From Polymorphum gilvum SL003B-26A1 (GTDB lineage Bacteria > Pseudomonadota > Alphaproteobacteria > Rhizobiales > Stappiaceae), in the NCBI RefSeq assembly GCF_000192745.1, contig NC_015259.1:4169001-4233000 (forward strand): DNA of 64,000 nucleotides. The letters are read 5' to 3'. Under the pieces are notes generated by a model, which was given only the letters and a program-made list of their open reading frames with translations, did not search any database and was not told the origin of the DNA. A program made the translations under genes and the position numbers. How positions within the stretch are numbered: position 1 is the stretch's first letter; each line of letters begins with the position of its first letter. This document shows positions 7,725-15,935 of this stretch, one piece after another.

Positions 7725-8131
7725 GCGACACGACCGAAACCTTCCACGATCACACCCCTGCCGGCAAGCAGACGATCAACGCCGCCGGTCCGGCCAATTT
7801 CGCGAAGATCGAGAGCGGCGGCCGCAAGGCCGCACGCATGGGTACCGAAGACCTCATCGGCGACGAGCGGAACCTCGACACTATCCTCGGCATCCCGGTC
7901 AACATCCAGGTCGTGCTCGGCTCGGCGACCATGCTGGTCGCCAACCTGCTCAAGCTCGGACGCGGCGCCGTCATCCCGCTCAACCATCGGGTCGGCGAAC
8001 CGGTCGACATCGTCGTCAATGGCCGCGTGGTGGCACGTGGCGAGGTGGTGGTGGTCGAGGACGACAACTCGCGCTTCGGCGTCTCCCTGACCGAGATCAT
8101 CAGTGCCCAGTCCACGACCCTGGATGCCTGA
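7721..8131 (+). CDS. fliN: Flagellar motor switch protein FliN
   Basis: FliN forms the bottom of the C ring. The 136-residue protein has a variable N-terminal 50 residues and a typical SpoA domain (residues about 52-130), with ILGIPVNIQVVLGSATMLVA followed by the LKLGRGAVIPLNHRVGEPVD stretch. The ATG at 7721 overlaps the previous stop (ATGA). Confidence 0.93.
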   Translation: MSDTTETFHDHTPAGKQTINAAGPANFAKIESGGRKAARMGTEDLIGDERNLDTILGIPVNIQVVLGSATMLVANLLKLGRGAVIPLNHRVGEPVDIVVNGRVVARGEVVVVEDDNSRFGVSLTEIISAQSTTLDA

Positions 8132-8147
8132 AAACGGACCGTCCGAC

Positions 8148-9182
8148 ATGACCGTCAATGCCAACCTCACGCCGATGCTGCCCGTTCGGGCCCTGTCCGG
8201 AACCGAGCGGGTCGCGGCCCTGCTGCTGGCGCTCGGAAAACCGAATTCGCGCCGTCTGCTGCAGCACTTCGACCAGGAAGAGATCCGGCGCATTACTGTG
8301 GCGGCCGCCCAGCTGGGCACCGTAGCGGCCGAAGAACTCGACAAACTGGCCGAGGAGTTCATCGCCCAGTTCGCCAACGGCACGACCTTGTTCGGCACTG
8401 CCGGCGAGGTCGAGAAGCTGCTCGAGGGCGTGCTGCCGGACGATCAGGTCGCCGACATCATGTCGGACGTGCTGGGCAACTCGAACCGCTCGATCTGGGA
8501 CCGCATCGCCACCGTGTCGGAAACGGTGCTCGCCAACTATCTGGCCAAGGAGCATCCGCAGACCGCCGCGCTGATCCTGTCGAAGATCCGCCCCGGCGCG
8601 GCCGCCAAGGTTCTCGGGCAGATGCCGGCACCGCTGCGCAACCAACTCATGCGGCGGATGCTATCGATCAAGGCCATCGTGCAGGAGATCATGCGCGACG
8701 TCGAGAAGACCCTGCACGAGGACTTCATGCTGAACCTGTCGGGCACGATGGAGGCGGATTCCTACGCCCGCATGGCCGACATTCTCAACAAGATGGACCG
8801 CGACCACATGGAGGAAGCGCTCAGCAGCCTGACCGAGGCGCGGCCCAAGTCGGCGGAACTGCTGAAGGGCCTGCTGTTCACCTTCGACGACATCGTCAAC
8901 CTGAACGCACGCACGCGGATGGCGATCTTCGACCAGATCCCGACCGACCGGATCGTCATGGCGCTGAAGGGCACCGAGCGAACCTTCCGGGAGGTGATCC
9001 TGTCCTCGCTCACCTCAAGGACCCGTCGCATCGTCGAACACGAACTGTCCGGTGGCGAGCCTGCGGGGCAGCGCGACGTGCTGCAGGCCCGCTCCTCGAT
9101 CACCGACCTGGCCCTGGAAATGGCCGGTCGCGGCGAAATCGAGCTCAATCCGAAGCAGGAGGACAACGCCTACTTCAGCTAG
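8148..9182 (+). CDS. fliG: Flagellar motor switch protein FliG
   Basis: FliG links the MS ring to the C ring, and its C-terminal domain meets MotA. From the ATG at 8148 the protein is 344 residues, the usual FliG length. It shows N-terminal (LSGTERVAALLLALG), middle (KEHPQTAALILSKI, the EHPQ motif) and C-terminal domains (TFDDIVNLNARTRMAIFDQI, then the charged torque helix). An earlier in-frame ATG at 8124 would add eight residues and overlap the fliN stop. Neither start has a strong ribosome binding site. Confidence 0.93.
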   Translation: MTVNANLTPMLPVRALSGTERVAALLLALGKPNSRRLLQHFDQEEIRRITVAAAQLGTVAAEELDKLAEEFIAQFANGTTLFGTAGEVEKLLEGVLPDDQVADIMSDVLGNSNRSIWDRIATVSETVLANYLAKEHPQTAALILSKIRPGAAAKVLGQMPAPLRNQLMRRMLSIKAIVQEIMRDVEKTLHEDFMLNLSGTMEADSYARMADILNKMDRDHMEEALSSLTEARPKSAELLKGLLFTFDDIVNLNARTRMAIFDQIPTDRIVMALKGTERTFREVILSSLTSRTRRIVEHELSGGEPAGQRDVLQARSSITDLALEMAGRGEIELNPKQEDNAYFS

Positions 9183-9228
9183 GCGGTGCGACATGCGACC
9201 GGACCGAGGCCGCTAGACGGGAAAAGGC

Positions 9229-10305
9229 ATGTCGGACCAACCTGACAAGGAAACGAAAACAGAAGAGCCGACCGAGAAGAAGATCCGGGACGCGATCGAG
9301 AAGGGCAACACCCCCACCTCCAAGGAGGCATCGGTCCTGGCAACCTTCCTGGCGATCCTGTTGATCGGCAGCTTCGCCACCGTCACGGGAGCGCGGCGCC
9401 TCGTTTCCGGCCTCTCGGGGCTGATCGACGATGCAGGAGGATTCACCCTTGGAAACGGCGCAGACGCCCTTCTCCTCACCCACGCGCTGGCCCTGGAGGC
9501 CGGACGCTTTCTCGCCCCGATCGTGGCGACGCTGGCCGTCGCCGGCCTTGCCGCGGCCTGGTTCCAGAACGCGCCGCGCATCGTCGGCCACCGCATCAAG
9601 CCCGATCCGTCGCGCCTGTCCCTGCTCAAGGGCTGGCAGCGCCTGTTCGGGATCCAGGGCGCCGTCGAATTCGGCAAGGCGCTGCTCAAGTTCGGCGCGA
9701 TCAGTCTCATTGCCCTGCTGCTGCTCAGGGCCAACGAAGCCGGCCTGGTGAACGCCATGTTCAGCGACCCCAGCGCGCTTCCCGAGACGATTCTCCACCT
9801 GGCCATGCGATTGCTGTCGGGCATCTGCATCGCGACCATCGTTCTGGTCGCCTTCGACCTCGTCTGGGCCAGGGTGCACTGGCGGCAGAATCTGCGTATG
9901 ACCCGGCAGGAGATCAAGGACGAGCACAAGCAGACGGAAGGCGACCCCCTGGTGAAAGCCCGCCAGCGCTCGCTCGCACGCGACAGGGCGCGCAACCGGA
10001 TGATGGCGGCCGTTCCCAAGGCGACCCTCGTGATCGCCAATCCGACCCATTTCGCGGTCGCCCTGCGCTACGACCGTGACGAAACCGCTGCGCCGATCGT
10101 CGTCGCCAAGGGTCAGGACCTGATCGCGCTGAAGATCCGCCAGATCGCCGAGGACAACGACATCCCGGTCATAGAGAACCGGGAACTGGCCCGCTCGCTC
10201 TATGCAAGCACTGAAATCGACCGGATGATCCCGCCGCAATTCTATCGGATGGTTGCGGAGGTCATCTGTTACGTGTATTCGCGCAAGATGGAGAAAGTCG
10301 TGTGA
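9229..10305 (+). CDS. flhB: Flagellar export apparatus protein FlhB
   Basis: FlhB is an inner-membrane part of the flagellar type III export gate and controls the switch from rod/hook to filament substrates. The 358-residue protein has four membrane segments (about 33-53, 85-110, 148-170 and 190-212) and a cytoplasmic domain with the self-cleavage motif NPTH at 271-274. It is transcribed with the C-ring genes, away from flhA, fliP, fliQ and fliR. The ATG at 9229 follows gggaaaaggc. Confidence 0.95.
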   Translation: MSDQPDKETKTEEPTEKKIRDAIEKGNTPTSKEASVLATFLAILLIGSFATVTGARRLVSGLSGLIDDAGGFTLGNGADALLLTHALALEAGRFLAPIVATLAVAGLAAAWFQNAPRIVGHRIKPDPSRLSLLKGWQRLFGIQGAVEFGKALLKFGAISLIALLLLRANEAGLVNAMFSDPSALPETILHLAMRLLSGICIATIVLVAFDLVWARVHWRQNLRMTRQEIKDEHKQTEGDPLVKARQRSLARDRARNRMMAAVPKATLVIANPTHFAVALRYDRDETAAPIVVAKGQDLIALKIRQIAEDNDIPVIENRELARSLYASTEIDRMIPPQFYRMVAEVICYVYSRKMEKVV

Positions 10306-10784
10306 TGCACGAACTGTTTGAAGGCCATCTGATGCACAAGGGTTCCGCCAGTCAAACGCCACGCCTATCCGGCAGCGGACGGGCCCGTGAGGAAACCCTT
10401 GCGCAGGCCGTGCACGACGTCGCGTCGGAACTGCGCCTCGTCGATCCGACCGATTACATCGCCTTCGTGCGCACCGAGAAGCACGCCAACATCTCCGACC
10501 TGGTGAAGTCGTCGACCGAGCTCTATTTCAAGAACGAGACCCTGCGCTACGGCCTTGGCGCCAATATCGACCTGGATTGGGACACAACGCCGACCGTGCG
10601 CCTCGACCTAGAGTTCCGCAACAACGGCGTGTGGATCTACTTCGGTCTCGTGCTCCATGCGAAGGGGGCCGGTGTCGACATCTACCACATCGAGTTCGCC
10701 GATCCCTCCGAAGACCCGGAGGAGAACACCCGGCGTCTGATCGACGCGATCATGGACGCCCGCCTCAAGCCGTTGGCGAACTGA
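10305..10784 (+). CDS. Hypothetical protein co-translated with flhB
   Basis: This 159-residue soluble protein is not recognised. The ATG at 10305 shares its A with the flhB stop codon (TGATG), so translation is coupled. An in-frame ATG at 10332 is an alternative start. The protein is compact and mixed alpha/beta: a helix (EETLAQAVHDVASELRLV), then LVKSSTELYFKNETLRYGLG, strands (VRLDLEFRNNGVWIYFGLVL) and a C-terminal helix (RRLIDAIMDARLKPL). No signal peptide or membrane segment is seen. Its place at the end of the C-ring/flhB operon suggests a flagellar accessory role, but only by position. Confidence 0.75.
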   Translation: MHELFEGHLMHKGSASQTPRLSGSGRAREETLAQAVHDVASELRLVDPTDYIAFVRTEKHANISDLVKSSTELYFKNETLRYGLGANIDLDWDTTPTVRLDLEFRNNGVWIYFGLVLHAKGAGVDIYHIEFADPSEDPEENTRRLIDAIMDARLKPLAN

Positions 10785-11008
10785 ATGGCCCGGCCGGGCA
10801 GGTCCGCTCGGCCGAAACAGCCAAGCGACCCGAACTCAAGGCCAGCAGCGGAAAGACGCGCGTTGCCGTCGGGGCACCCGGCTGTGCCAGGCCGCTGGCG
10901 ATACCGATGTCGGTGGTGACCGGTGGCGTTCGGTCGCCAGCGTTACCCCCTCCGGCACCGCCTGTCCGCAGCCGCGCCCGTTGCGTTCGGCGCTGGCCAG
11001 TTCGTCGT
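10785..11008. other. Convergent intergenic region after the motA operon
   Basis: No gene is supported here. It separates the plus-strand motA-flhB operon from the minus-strand flhA operon. A GC-rich palindromic stretch (ggcccggccgggc near 10787) lies just after the last plus-strand stop but has no T-run, so no plus-strand terminator can be claimed. Confidence 0.4.
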
Positions 11009-11039
11009 AAAAAAAGACCGCCGCTTCTAGAGCGGCGGT
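11009..11039 (-). terminator. Rho-independent terminator of the flhA operon
   Basis: A perfect 9-bp stem (ACCGCCGCT / AGCGGCGGT, 11017-11025 and 11031-11039) with a TCTAG loop is followed on the minus strand by seven Ts (11009-11015). It lies about 85 bp beyond the last gene of the flhA operon and works in that direction only. Confidence 0.85.
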
Positions 11040-11123
11040 AAGTGGGTCGAGCCGTGGGCGGCTCTGGCCGACCGGGCGGGTCGGGCCGTGGGGAAGGCTT
11101 CCGGACAGGCCGGAAATTCACGG

Positions 11124-11579
11124 TCAGTGCGAGAGGACGTCCTCCTTGGCGAAATAGTTGAATTCTTCGACCAGGATCTCACGGATCACTGCCTCGCCGA
11201 TCCGGGCGTTGACGGCATCGCGGACGCGCGTCTTGAGGTAATCAAGGTCGTAGCGCTCCAGCCTGCGGAAGTTCAGGCTTTCGTCCGCGTAAAGCAGTCG
11301 GAACGCCTCGTCGACGATGAACGGATGCGGCGGCACCGCCAGTGCCTTCAGCGTATCGGCATCAGCGGTGAAGACGAGCTGTGCGACCACATAGCCGCGC
11401 AACGCACCGTCCTCGAGTATCGGGACGTTGACCGGTCGGATCGTCTCATAGTCGATGCCGCCGAAAGATGCCTTCGCCTCGTTCTCGACGGTACGGGCCG
11501 TCGTCCACTGTACGGCGCCGTAGCTGGACGCCAGTGCGGTCGCTGTTACCCAGAGGCCCGCGAGAAACAACTTCATCAT
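11124..11579 (-). CDS. Exported hypothetical protein, FliL-like C-terminal pattern
   Basis: This 151-residue protein begins MMKLFLAGLWVTATALASSY, a signal peptide or membrane anchor, followed by a periplasmic domain. The end (YLKTRVRDAVNARIGEAVIR then EILVEEFNYF) resembles the C-terminal helices of FliL/stomatin-like flagellar proteins, but a separate fliL exists at 33212-33721. The ATG at 11579 overlaps the upstream stop (ATGA). It is the last gene of the flhA operon. A role at the stator or basal body is an inference from its shape and position. Confidence 0.75.
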   Translation of the reverse strand: MMKLFLAGLWVTATALASSYGAVQWTTARTVENEAKASFGGIDYETIRPVNVPILEDGALRGYVVAQLVFTADADTLKALAVPPHPFIVDEAFRLLYADESLNFRRLERYDLDYLKTRVRDAVNARIGEAVIREILVEEFNYFAKEDVLSH

Positions 11580-11974
11580 GGCAGGCACCCCGAACCCGGT
11601 CGGGAATAGGTGCCGTCGGAGTCCGCCTCCAGCATGGCCTTTGCGATCACGTCGGCGATTTCGCGCACTGCCGACATATGCGTCGACAGCAGCGCCATGT
11701 TCTCGTCCAACCGCATGCGCAACATGCCGAGCTGTTCGGACGTCCTGCGGTCCAGCCCTTCGGACGGAAGGCTTCGACGGGCGCGGTCGAGGTCGAGCAA
11801 GGCCTGGCTCTTGCGGTATTCGAACGATTTCAGGTCGATGCCGGCGCGCCGACGGAGCGCCTCGGTCTCGGCTTCGACGACCGCCTGCGCCCGCGCGATC
11901 GCGGCATGAAGGGGAGCCAGAACGGCCTCGGGGGGGGAAGGCAAGGAGAGCGGTTTTGCCGGAAGCTGCGTCAT
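11576..11974 (-). CDS. FlgN-like flagellar chaperone candidate
   Basis: This 132-residue all-helical protein lies in the flhA-fliR-flgJ operon. Its helix pattern and end (LGMLRMRLDENMALLSTHMS, then AVREIADVIAKAM and SDGTYSR) resemble FlgN-type export chaperones, which keep FlgK and FlgL soluble before export. Sequence similarity in this family is low, so the call rests on size, helicity, the C-terminal SDGTYS pattern and context. A generic flagellar coiled-coil protein is the alternative. Confidence 0.55.
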   Translation of the reverse strand: MTQLPAKPLSLPSPPEAVLAPLHAAIARAQAVVEAETEALRRRAGIDLKSFEYRKSQALLDLDRARRSLPSEGLDRRTSEQLGMLRMRLDENMALLSTHMSAVREIADVIAKAMLEADSDGTYSRPGSGCLP

Positions 11975-11980
11975 GGTCGC

Positions 11981-12430
11981 TCAGGTCCTGGTTTTCAATG
12001 TCGTTGACAGAATCTCGGCGATGCCGATGCCGCCTCGTGCGGCGATCTGCGTGCCGATCTGTTCGGCGAGCATGGATTTCCAGATGCCGCCAGCCGTTCC
12101 CGATCCGAAGACGGACTCGGCATCGTCGGGCAGCATCGATTCGACAAACTGTTGCAGCACCAGCGCCTCGAACTTCTGCACCGGCGATGCGGCGCGACCG
12201 GCCAGCGTCGTTTCGTTGTGCATGGCGACCCGGGCACTGGCAGCGCTGGACCGCAGATGGACCGGCACGGCGTCGCTCGACGCCTGCCCGAGCGTTTCGG
12301 AGAAGGATTCCGATCCCGGTCCCGCCGCATAGGCGAGGCGCTGCAACTTGTCAGCCGCGGCTCTCAGCGCTTGCGGGTCGGCTGCCCGGGCGACGTCGAG
12401 AACAAGATCGGTCGGCGGTGCGATCGCCAT
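11981..12430 (-). CDS. flgJ: Rod-binding protein, FlgJ N-terminal-domain type (CheL)
   Basis: This 149-residue protein carries only the rod-binding domain of FlgJ. The signature is FEALVLQQFVESMLP (residues about 90-104), followed by FGSGTAGGIWKSMLAEQIGT and ARGGIGIAEI. It should cap rod assembly in the periplasm. The muramidase domain of enteric FlgJ is missing, as is normal in alphaproteobacteria, and the transglycosylase at 24668-25249 is a likely partner that opens the wall. Confidence 0.85.
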   Translation of the reverse strand: MAIAPPTDLVLDVARAADPQALRAAADKLQRLAYAAGPGSESFSETLGQASSDAVPVHLRSSAASARVAMHNETTLAGRAASPVQKFEALVLQQFVESMLPDDAESVFGSGTAGGIWKSMLAEQIGTQIAARGGIGIAEILSTTLKTRT

Positions 12431-12445
12431 GGTTCGAGCCTCTCT

Positions 12446-12883
12446 TCAAGCGTCCACGGAACCGGATGCTAGCGGTTCCAGCTTGCCGGAGGCTTGCGCT
12501 CCGCTTCCAAGATGGCGTTCCAGGAGTTCTGTCAGCCGCCGGTTCTCGACGGCCTGACGCTCGAGCCGGGCGACGGTTTGCAGGCGCCGCTCGGTGACCT
12601 TCAGCATCCGGCCCTGGCGTGCCATCTCCGCCTCGACCTTCTCGCGCGCCGCCGTCAGCTGGGCCTGTTCCTCGGCGATGCTCTTCAGCCGTTGCGACGC
12701 GTTGCGGATGAAGCGGTCGTGGAGGGCGAGTTCGCCTTCCGACAGCGCCTTGAGGACCCGCTCCTGACGCTCCGCCAGTTGTTCGTCCTGGCGATCCAGA
12801 TTGACCAGCATCCAGGCAGACAGCTGGTGGATTTGCCGCTGGAGCTTCAGGATGCGCCCGATCTCGGTGCTGCTCTTTGACAT
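12446..12883 (-). CDS. fliJ: FliJ-like coiled-coil protein
   Basis: This 145-residue, highly charged, continuous-helix protein matches FliJ in size and character; FliJ stimulates FliI and escorts chaperones to the export gate. The coiled coil spans about residues 10-125. The ATG at 12883 has a gagg ribosome binding site overlapping the end of fliR, while a TTG at 12898 is a weaker choice. Low sequence conservation makes the FliJ identity tentative. Confidence 0.55.
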   Translation of the reverse strand: MSKSSTEIGRILKLQRQIHQLSAWMLVNLDRQDEQLAERQERVLKALSEGELALHDRFIRNASQRLKSIAEEQAQLTAAREKVEAEMARQGRMLKVTERRLQTVARLERQAVENRRLTELLERHLGSGAQASGKLEPLASGSVDA

Positions 12884-12890
12884 TTCTGCC

Positions 12891-13667
12891 TCAACCAAAT
12901 TTCAGCCAGGTGACATAGCCGTCGAGGAAGACCGTCATGGCCTCGACGACGGCGACGAACAGGAAATACAGGCCACCCGCGATGACGAACGGCATGGCGA
13001 TGAAATAGACCGGGATCTGCGGCGTCAGCTTGTTGGTCAGTCCGATCGCGAAGTTGACGACGACGCTGTAGACGATGAACGGGCTGCCGATGCGCAACGC
13101 CAGGACGAAGGTGGTCGCCAGTTGCTCGGTGAATTGCTCCAGCCCGCTTCTGAGGCTGATGGCGCCGCCGGGCGGGAGGGTCTCGTAGGAGGCGGCGAGA
13201 CCGCGGAACACCTCCCAGTGGTGACCTGAAATGAAGATGAGGGCCGTCGCCGTCAGCGTCATGAGGCTCGCCAGCGGCGGCAGGGCGTCGGCTCCGTCGA
13301 TGGCGACTCCCGGAATGTTGGACATGCCGATCGCCATCGCCACCAGCGTGCCGATGGTCTCCAGCGCTGCCATGAACGCGCGTCCGAGCAGGCCGATCAG
13401 CAGGCCGACGAACAGTTCGGCGACGATGAACCGCACGGTCGTCGCGAGACTCATGTCGGGCAGGGCTTCGGACATCACCGGCAGCAGCAGGGGCGCAAGG
13501 GCCAGCGTCGCCGCAACCGCCACCAGCAGGCGGATGCGCACCGCGATCCGGTCGCTGGAAAAGCCGGGAATGACCATCAGGCAGGCCCCAATGCGGCAGA
13601 ACAACAGAAAGGTGGCCAGGACCGCCTGCGGGCCGAACTGGGTCAACAGCAGGCCGGCCCCGGTCAC
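12891..13667 (-). CDS. fliR: Flagellar export gate protein FliR
   Basis: FliR is an inner-membrane part of the FliP5Q4R1 export channel. The 258-residue protein has about six hydrophobic segments, with typical features [18 protein letters not shown]-like near residue 24 and [20 protein letters not shown] near 215. The start is a GTG at 13667 overlapping the flhA stop (GTGA), which favours coupled synthesis with FlhA. Confidence 0.92.
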   Translation of the reverse strand: MTGAGLLLTQFGPQAVLATFLLFCRIGACLMVIPGFSSDRIAVRIRLLVAVAATLALAPLLLPVMSEALPDMSLATTVRFIVAELFVGLLIGLLGRAFMAALETIGTLVAMAIGMSNIPGVAIDGADALPPLASLMTLTATALIFISGHHWEVFRGLAASYETLPPGGAISLRSGLEQFTEQLATTFVLALRIGSPFIVYSVVVNFAIGLTNKLTPQIPVYFIAMPFVIAGGLYFLFVAVVEAMTVFLDGYVTWLKFG

Positions 13668-15754
13668 GACACGCTGCCGAGGGTGACGACATCGACGCCG
13701 CGCGCGATTTCGAGGTGCGACAGCACCGGCAGGGTCGGGAACATGCGCTCGACGATCATGCGCACATAGGGTCGGGCGTCAGGCGCGGCGACGATGGCGA
13801 AGCGCTTGCCGGCCTTCATGTGTGTCTTCACCGCCGTCGACATCTCGGAGCCGAATTGCTCCACCAACTGCGGCTCGATGTCGAACTCGATCACGTCTCC
13901 CTTGGCATCGCGCTTCAGGCTTTGGTGGAAGGCGAGATCCCAGCGGTTGCCGAGACGCAGGATGTTGAGCGGGCCGCCTTCGGCAAGGTCGCCGCAGATC
14001 TGCTGGGCGATGCGCATGCGCACGTGCTCGACCACCTGCTCGGACCGCCGCACGTGCGGCACGATTTCCGCGATCGCCTCGAGGATCAGGTGCAGGTTGC
14101 GGATCGAGACGCGCTCGGACAGCAGAAGCTTGAGGACCGCCTGCAGGCCGGAATAGGAGATGTGCGACGGGCAGATGTCGTCGATCAGCTTGCGATATTC
14201 GGGATCGAGGCGGTCGAACAGGTTGCGCATGTCCTTGTAGGACAGAAGCTGCGGCAGGTTGTTGCGGATCACCTCGCTCAGATGGGTCAGGATGACGGTG
14301 TTGTTGTCGGCGGGCGTCAGGCCTTCGCGCTTGAGCTCCTCGCGATAGGCCATCGGCACCCAGAAGGCGGGCAGGCCGAAGGCGGGCTCGCGGGTGGGGT
14401 CGCCGAGCACGGGCAGCTTCTGCTCTTCCGCGGGCATGACCAGGAGTTCGCCGACCCGCAGGTCCTGCGCCGCCACCACCGTGCCGTGAATGCGGATCTG
14501 GTAGCTCTTGGGATCGAGGGTCAAGCTGTCGGAGACGCGGATGTCGGGAACGACGAAGCCGTATTGCTCGGCGAACTTGCGCCGCATCTTGCCGACCCTG
14601 CGCGCCAGTTCGCCATGCGCGGCGAGCAGCTGCGCAGCGACCTGCTTGCCGAGGCACAGTTCGATCTCCGAGGTCTTCAGGGAGTCCTTGACCGAGTCGC
14701 GGCCGTCCGTTTTCGCCTTGGCCTCGGCGGCTTCGGCCTTGGCCTTCTCGGCCTGCCTCTGCTCTGCAAGGCGTCTGGGGATCGTATAGCCGATGAAGGC
14801 CATCAGCGCGCCGAGAAGCGCGAACGGAACCGTCGGCAGGCCGGGCATCAGGGCCAGCACCACCATCAGTAGTGCAGCGACGAACAGGGCGCGCGGATAG
14901 GCGCCGAGCTGTCCGAGCACGGCCTTGTCGGCCGAACCGCGGGTCCCGCCCTTGGAGACGAGCAGGCCGGCCGCCAGCGACACGATCAGCGCCGGGATCT
15001 GGGACACGAGGCCATCGCCCACCGACAGCTTGGTAAAGACGTCGGACGCTTCGGCGACGCTCATGTCGTAGCGGGTGACGCCGATGACGATGCCGCCGAG
15101 GATGTTGACCGCGGTGATGATCAGGCCGGCGATGGCATCGCCGCGAACGAACTTGGACGCGCCGTCCATGGCGCCGAAGAAGGTGCTTTCTTCCTCCAGT
15201 TCGCGGCGGCGGCGCTGCGCCTCCTTGTCGTTGATCAGGCCGGCGGACAGGTCCGCGTCGATGGCCATCTGCTTGCCGGGGATAGCGTCCAGGGTGAAGC
15301 GGGCGCCGACCTCGGCGATGCGAGTCGCGCCCTTGGTGATCACGAGGAAGTTCACCGTGATCAGGATCGCGAACACGATGAGGCCGATGACGAAGTCGCC
15401 GCTCATCACGAACTGCGAGAAGCCGTTGATGATGTGGCCGGCCGCGGTCAGCCCCTCGTGGCCGTTGGCCAGGATCACGCGCGTGGTGGCGATGTTGAGC
15501 GACAGGCGCAACATGGTCGCGATCAGCAGGATCGTCGGGAAGGAAGAGAAATCCAGAGGCTTCTGGATCCACAGCGCGACCATCAGGATCAGCACCGACA
15601 GGGCGATCGACAGGGCAAGGCCGATGTCAATCAGGAACGGGGGGATCGGCAGGAACAGGACAGCCAGGATCAGCACGATGCCGATGGCGAAGCCGATGTC
15701 GCGCCGGCTCTCCGGAGTGTCGGGGCCGATGGTGGATACAACTGTCTCGGACAT
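13664..15754 (-). CDS. flhA: Flagellar export gate protein FlhA
   Basis: FlhA forms the nonameric export gate that uses the proton motive force and receives chaperone-substrate complexes. From the ATG at 15754 (gggag at good spacing) it is 696 residues, the usual size. The N-terminal half has about eight membrane segments with the FHIPEP-family patterns [20 protein letters not shown] and [20 protein letters not shown]. The second half is the cytoplasmic substrate-docking domain. The frame extends upstream but without a good start. It heads its operon and carries the flagellar 16-bp element. Confidence 0.95.
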   Translation of the reverse strand: MSETVVSTIGPDTPESRRDIGFAIGIVLILAVLFLPIPPFLIDIGLALSIALSVLILMVALWIQKPLDFSSFPTILLIATMLRLSLNIATTRVILANGHEGLTAAGHIINGFSQFVMSGDFVIGLIVFAILITVNFLVITKGATRIAEVGARFTLDAIPGKQMAIDADLSAGLINDKEAQRRRRELEEESTFFGAMDGASKFVRGDAIAGLIITAVNILGGIVIGVTRYDMSVAEASDVFTKLSVGDGLVSQIPALIVSLAAGLLVSKGGTRGSADKAVLGQLGAYPRALFVAALLMVVLALMPGLPTVPFALLGALMAFIGYTIPRRLAEQRQAEKAKAEAAEAKAKTDGRDSVKDSLKTSEIELCLGKQVAAQLLAAHGELARRVGKMRRKFAEQYGFVVPDIRVSDSLTLDPKSYQIRIHGTVVAAQDLRVGELLVMPAEEQKLPVLGDPTREPAFGLPAFWVPMAYREELKREGLTPADNNTVILTHLSEVIRNNLPQLLSYKDMRNLFDRLDPEYRKLIDDICPSHISYSGLQAVLKLLLSERVSIRNLHLILEAIAEIVPHVRRSEQVVEHVRMRIAQQICGDLAEGGPLNILRLGNRWDLAFHQSLKRDAKGDVIEFDIEPQLVEQFGSEMSTAVKTHMKAGKRFAIVAAPDARPYVRMIVERMFPTLPVLSHLEIARGVDVVTLGSVS

Positions 15755-15800
15755 GGGGTCTCCCGATTGGCGGCGCTCGCCGGGGAGAATGGGCCGCGAA

Positions 15801-15816
15801 GCTTGTGCGAACATGG
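15801..15816 (-). promoter_or_regulatory. Flagellar 16-bp element upstream of flhA
   Basis: The minus strand reads CCATGTTCGCACAAGC, then 8 bp, then CCATTCTC. It ends 46 bp before the flhA ATG. The downstream box is shared with the motE copy (CCATTCTG). Confidence 0.6.
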
Positions 15817-15857
15817 TGCCCGCCGTCTCCGACGTCCGGGTTGATGGACGTCAATGT

Positions 15858-15875
15858 GCACAGCCGCGGCTGTGC
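15858..15875. repeat. Perfect 18-bp palindrome between flhA and the beta-helix gene
   Basis: GCACAGCCGCGGCTGTGC is a perfect palindrome with no loop, typical of a dimeric repressor or activator site. It lies 60 bp before the plus-strand beta-helix gene and about 104 bp before flhA, so it could serve either. Confidence 0.55.
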
Positions 15876-15935
15876 GATAGTTTAAAGTTAGGAAGTGTCA
15901 ATCACAGCATCCTGCGTACCAGAGGGGGAGAGGCC

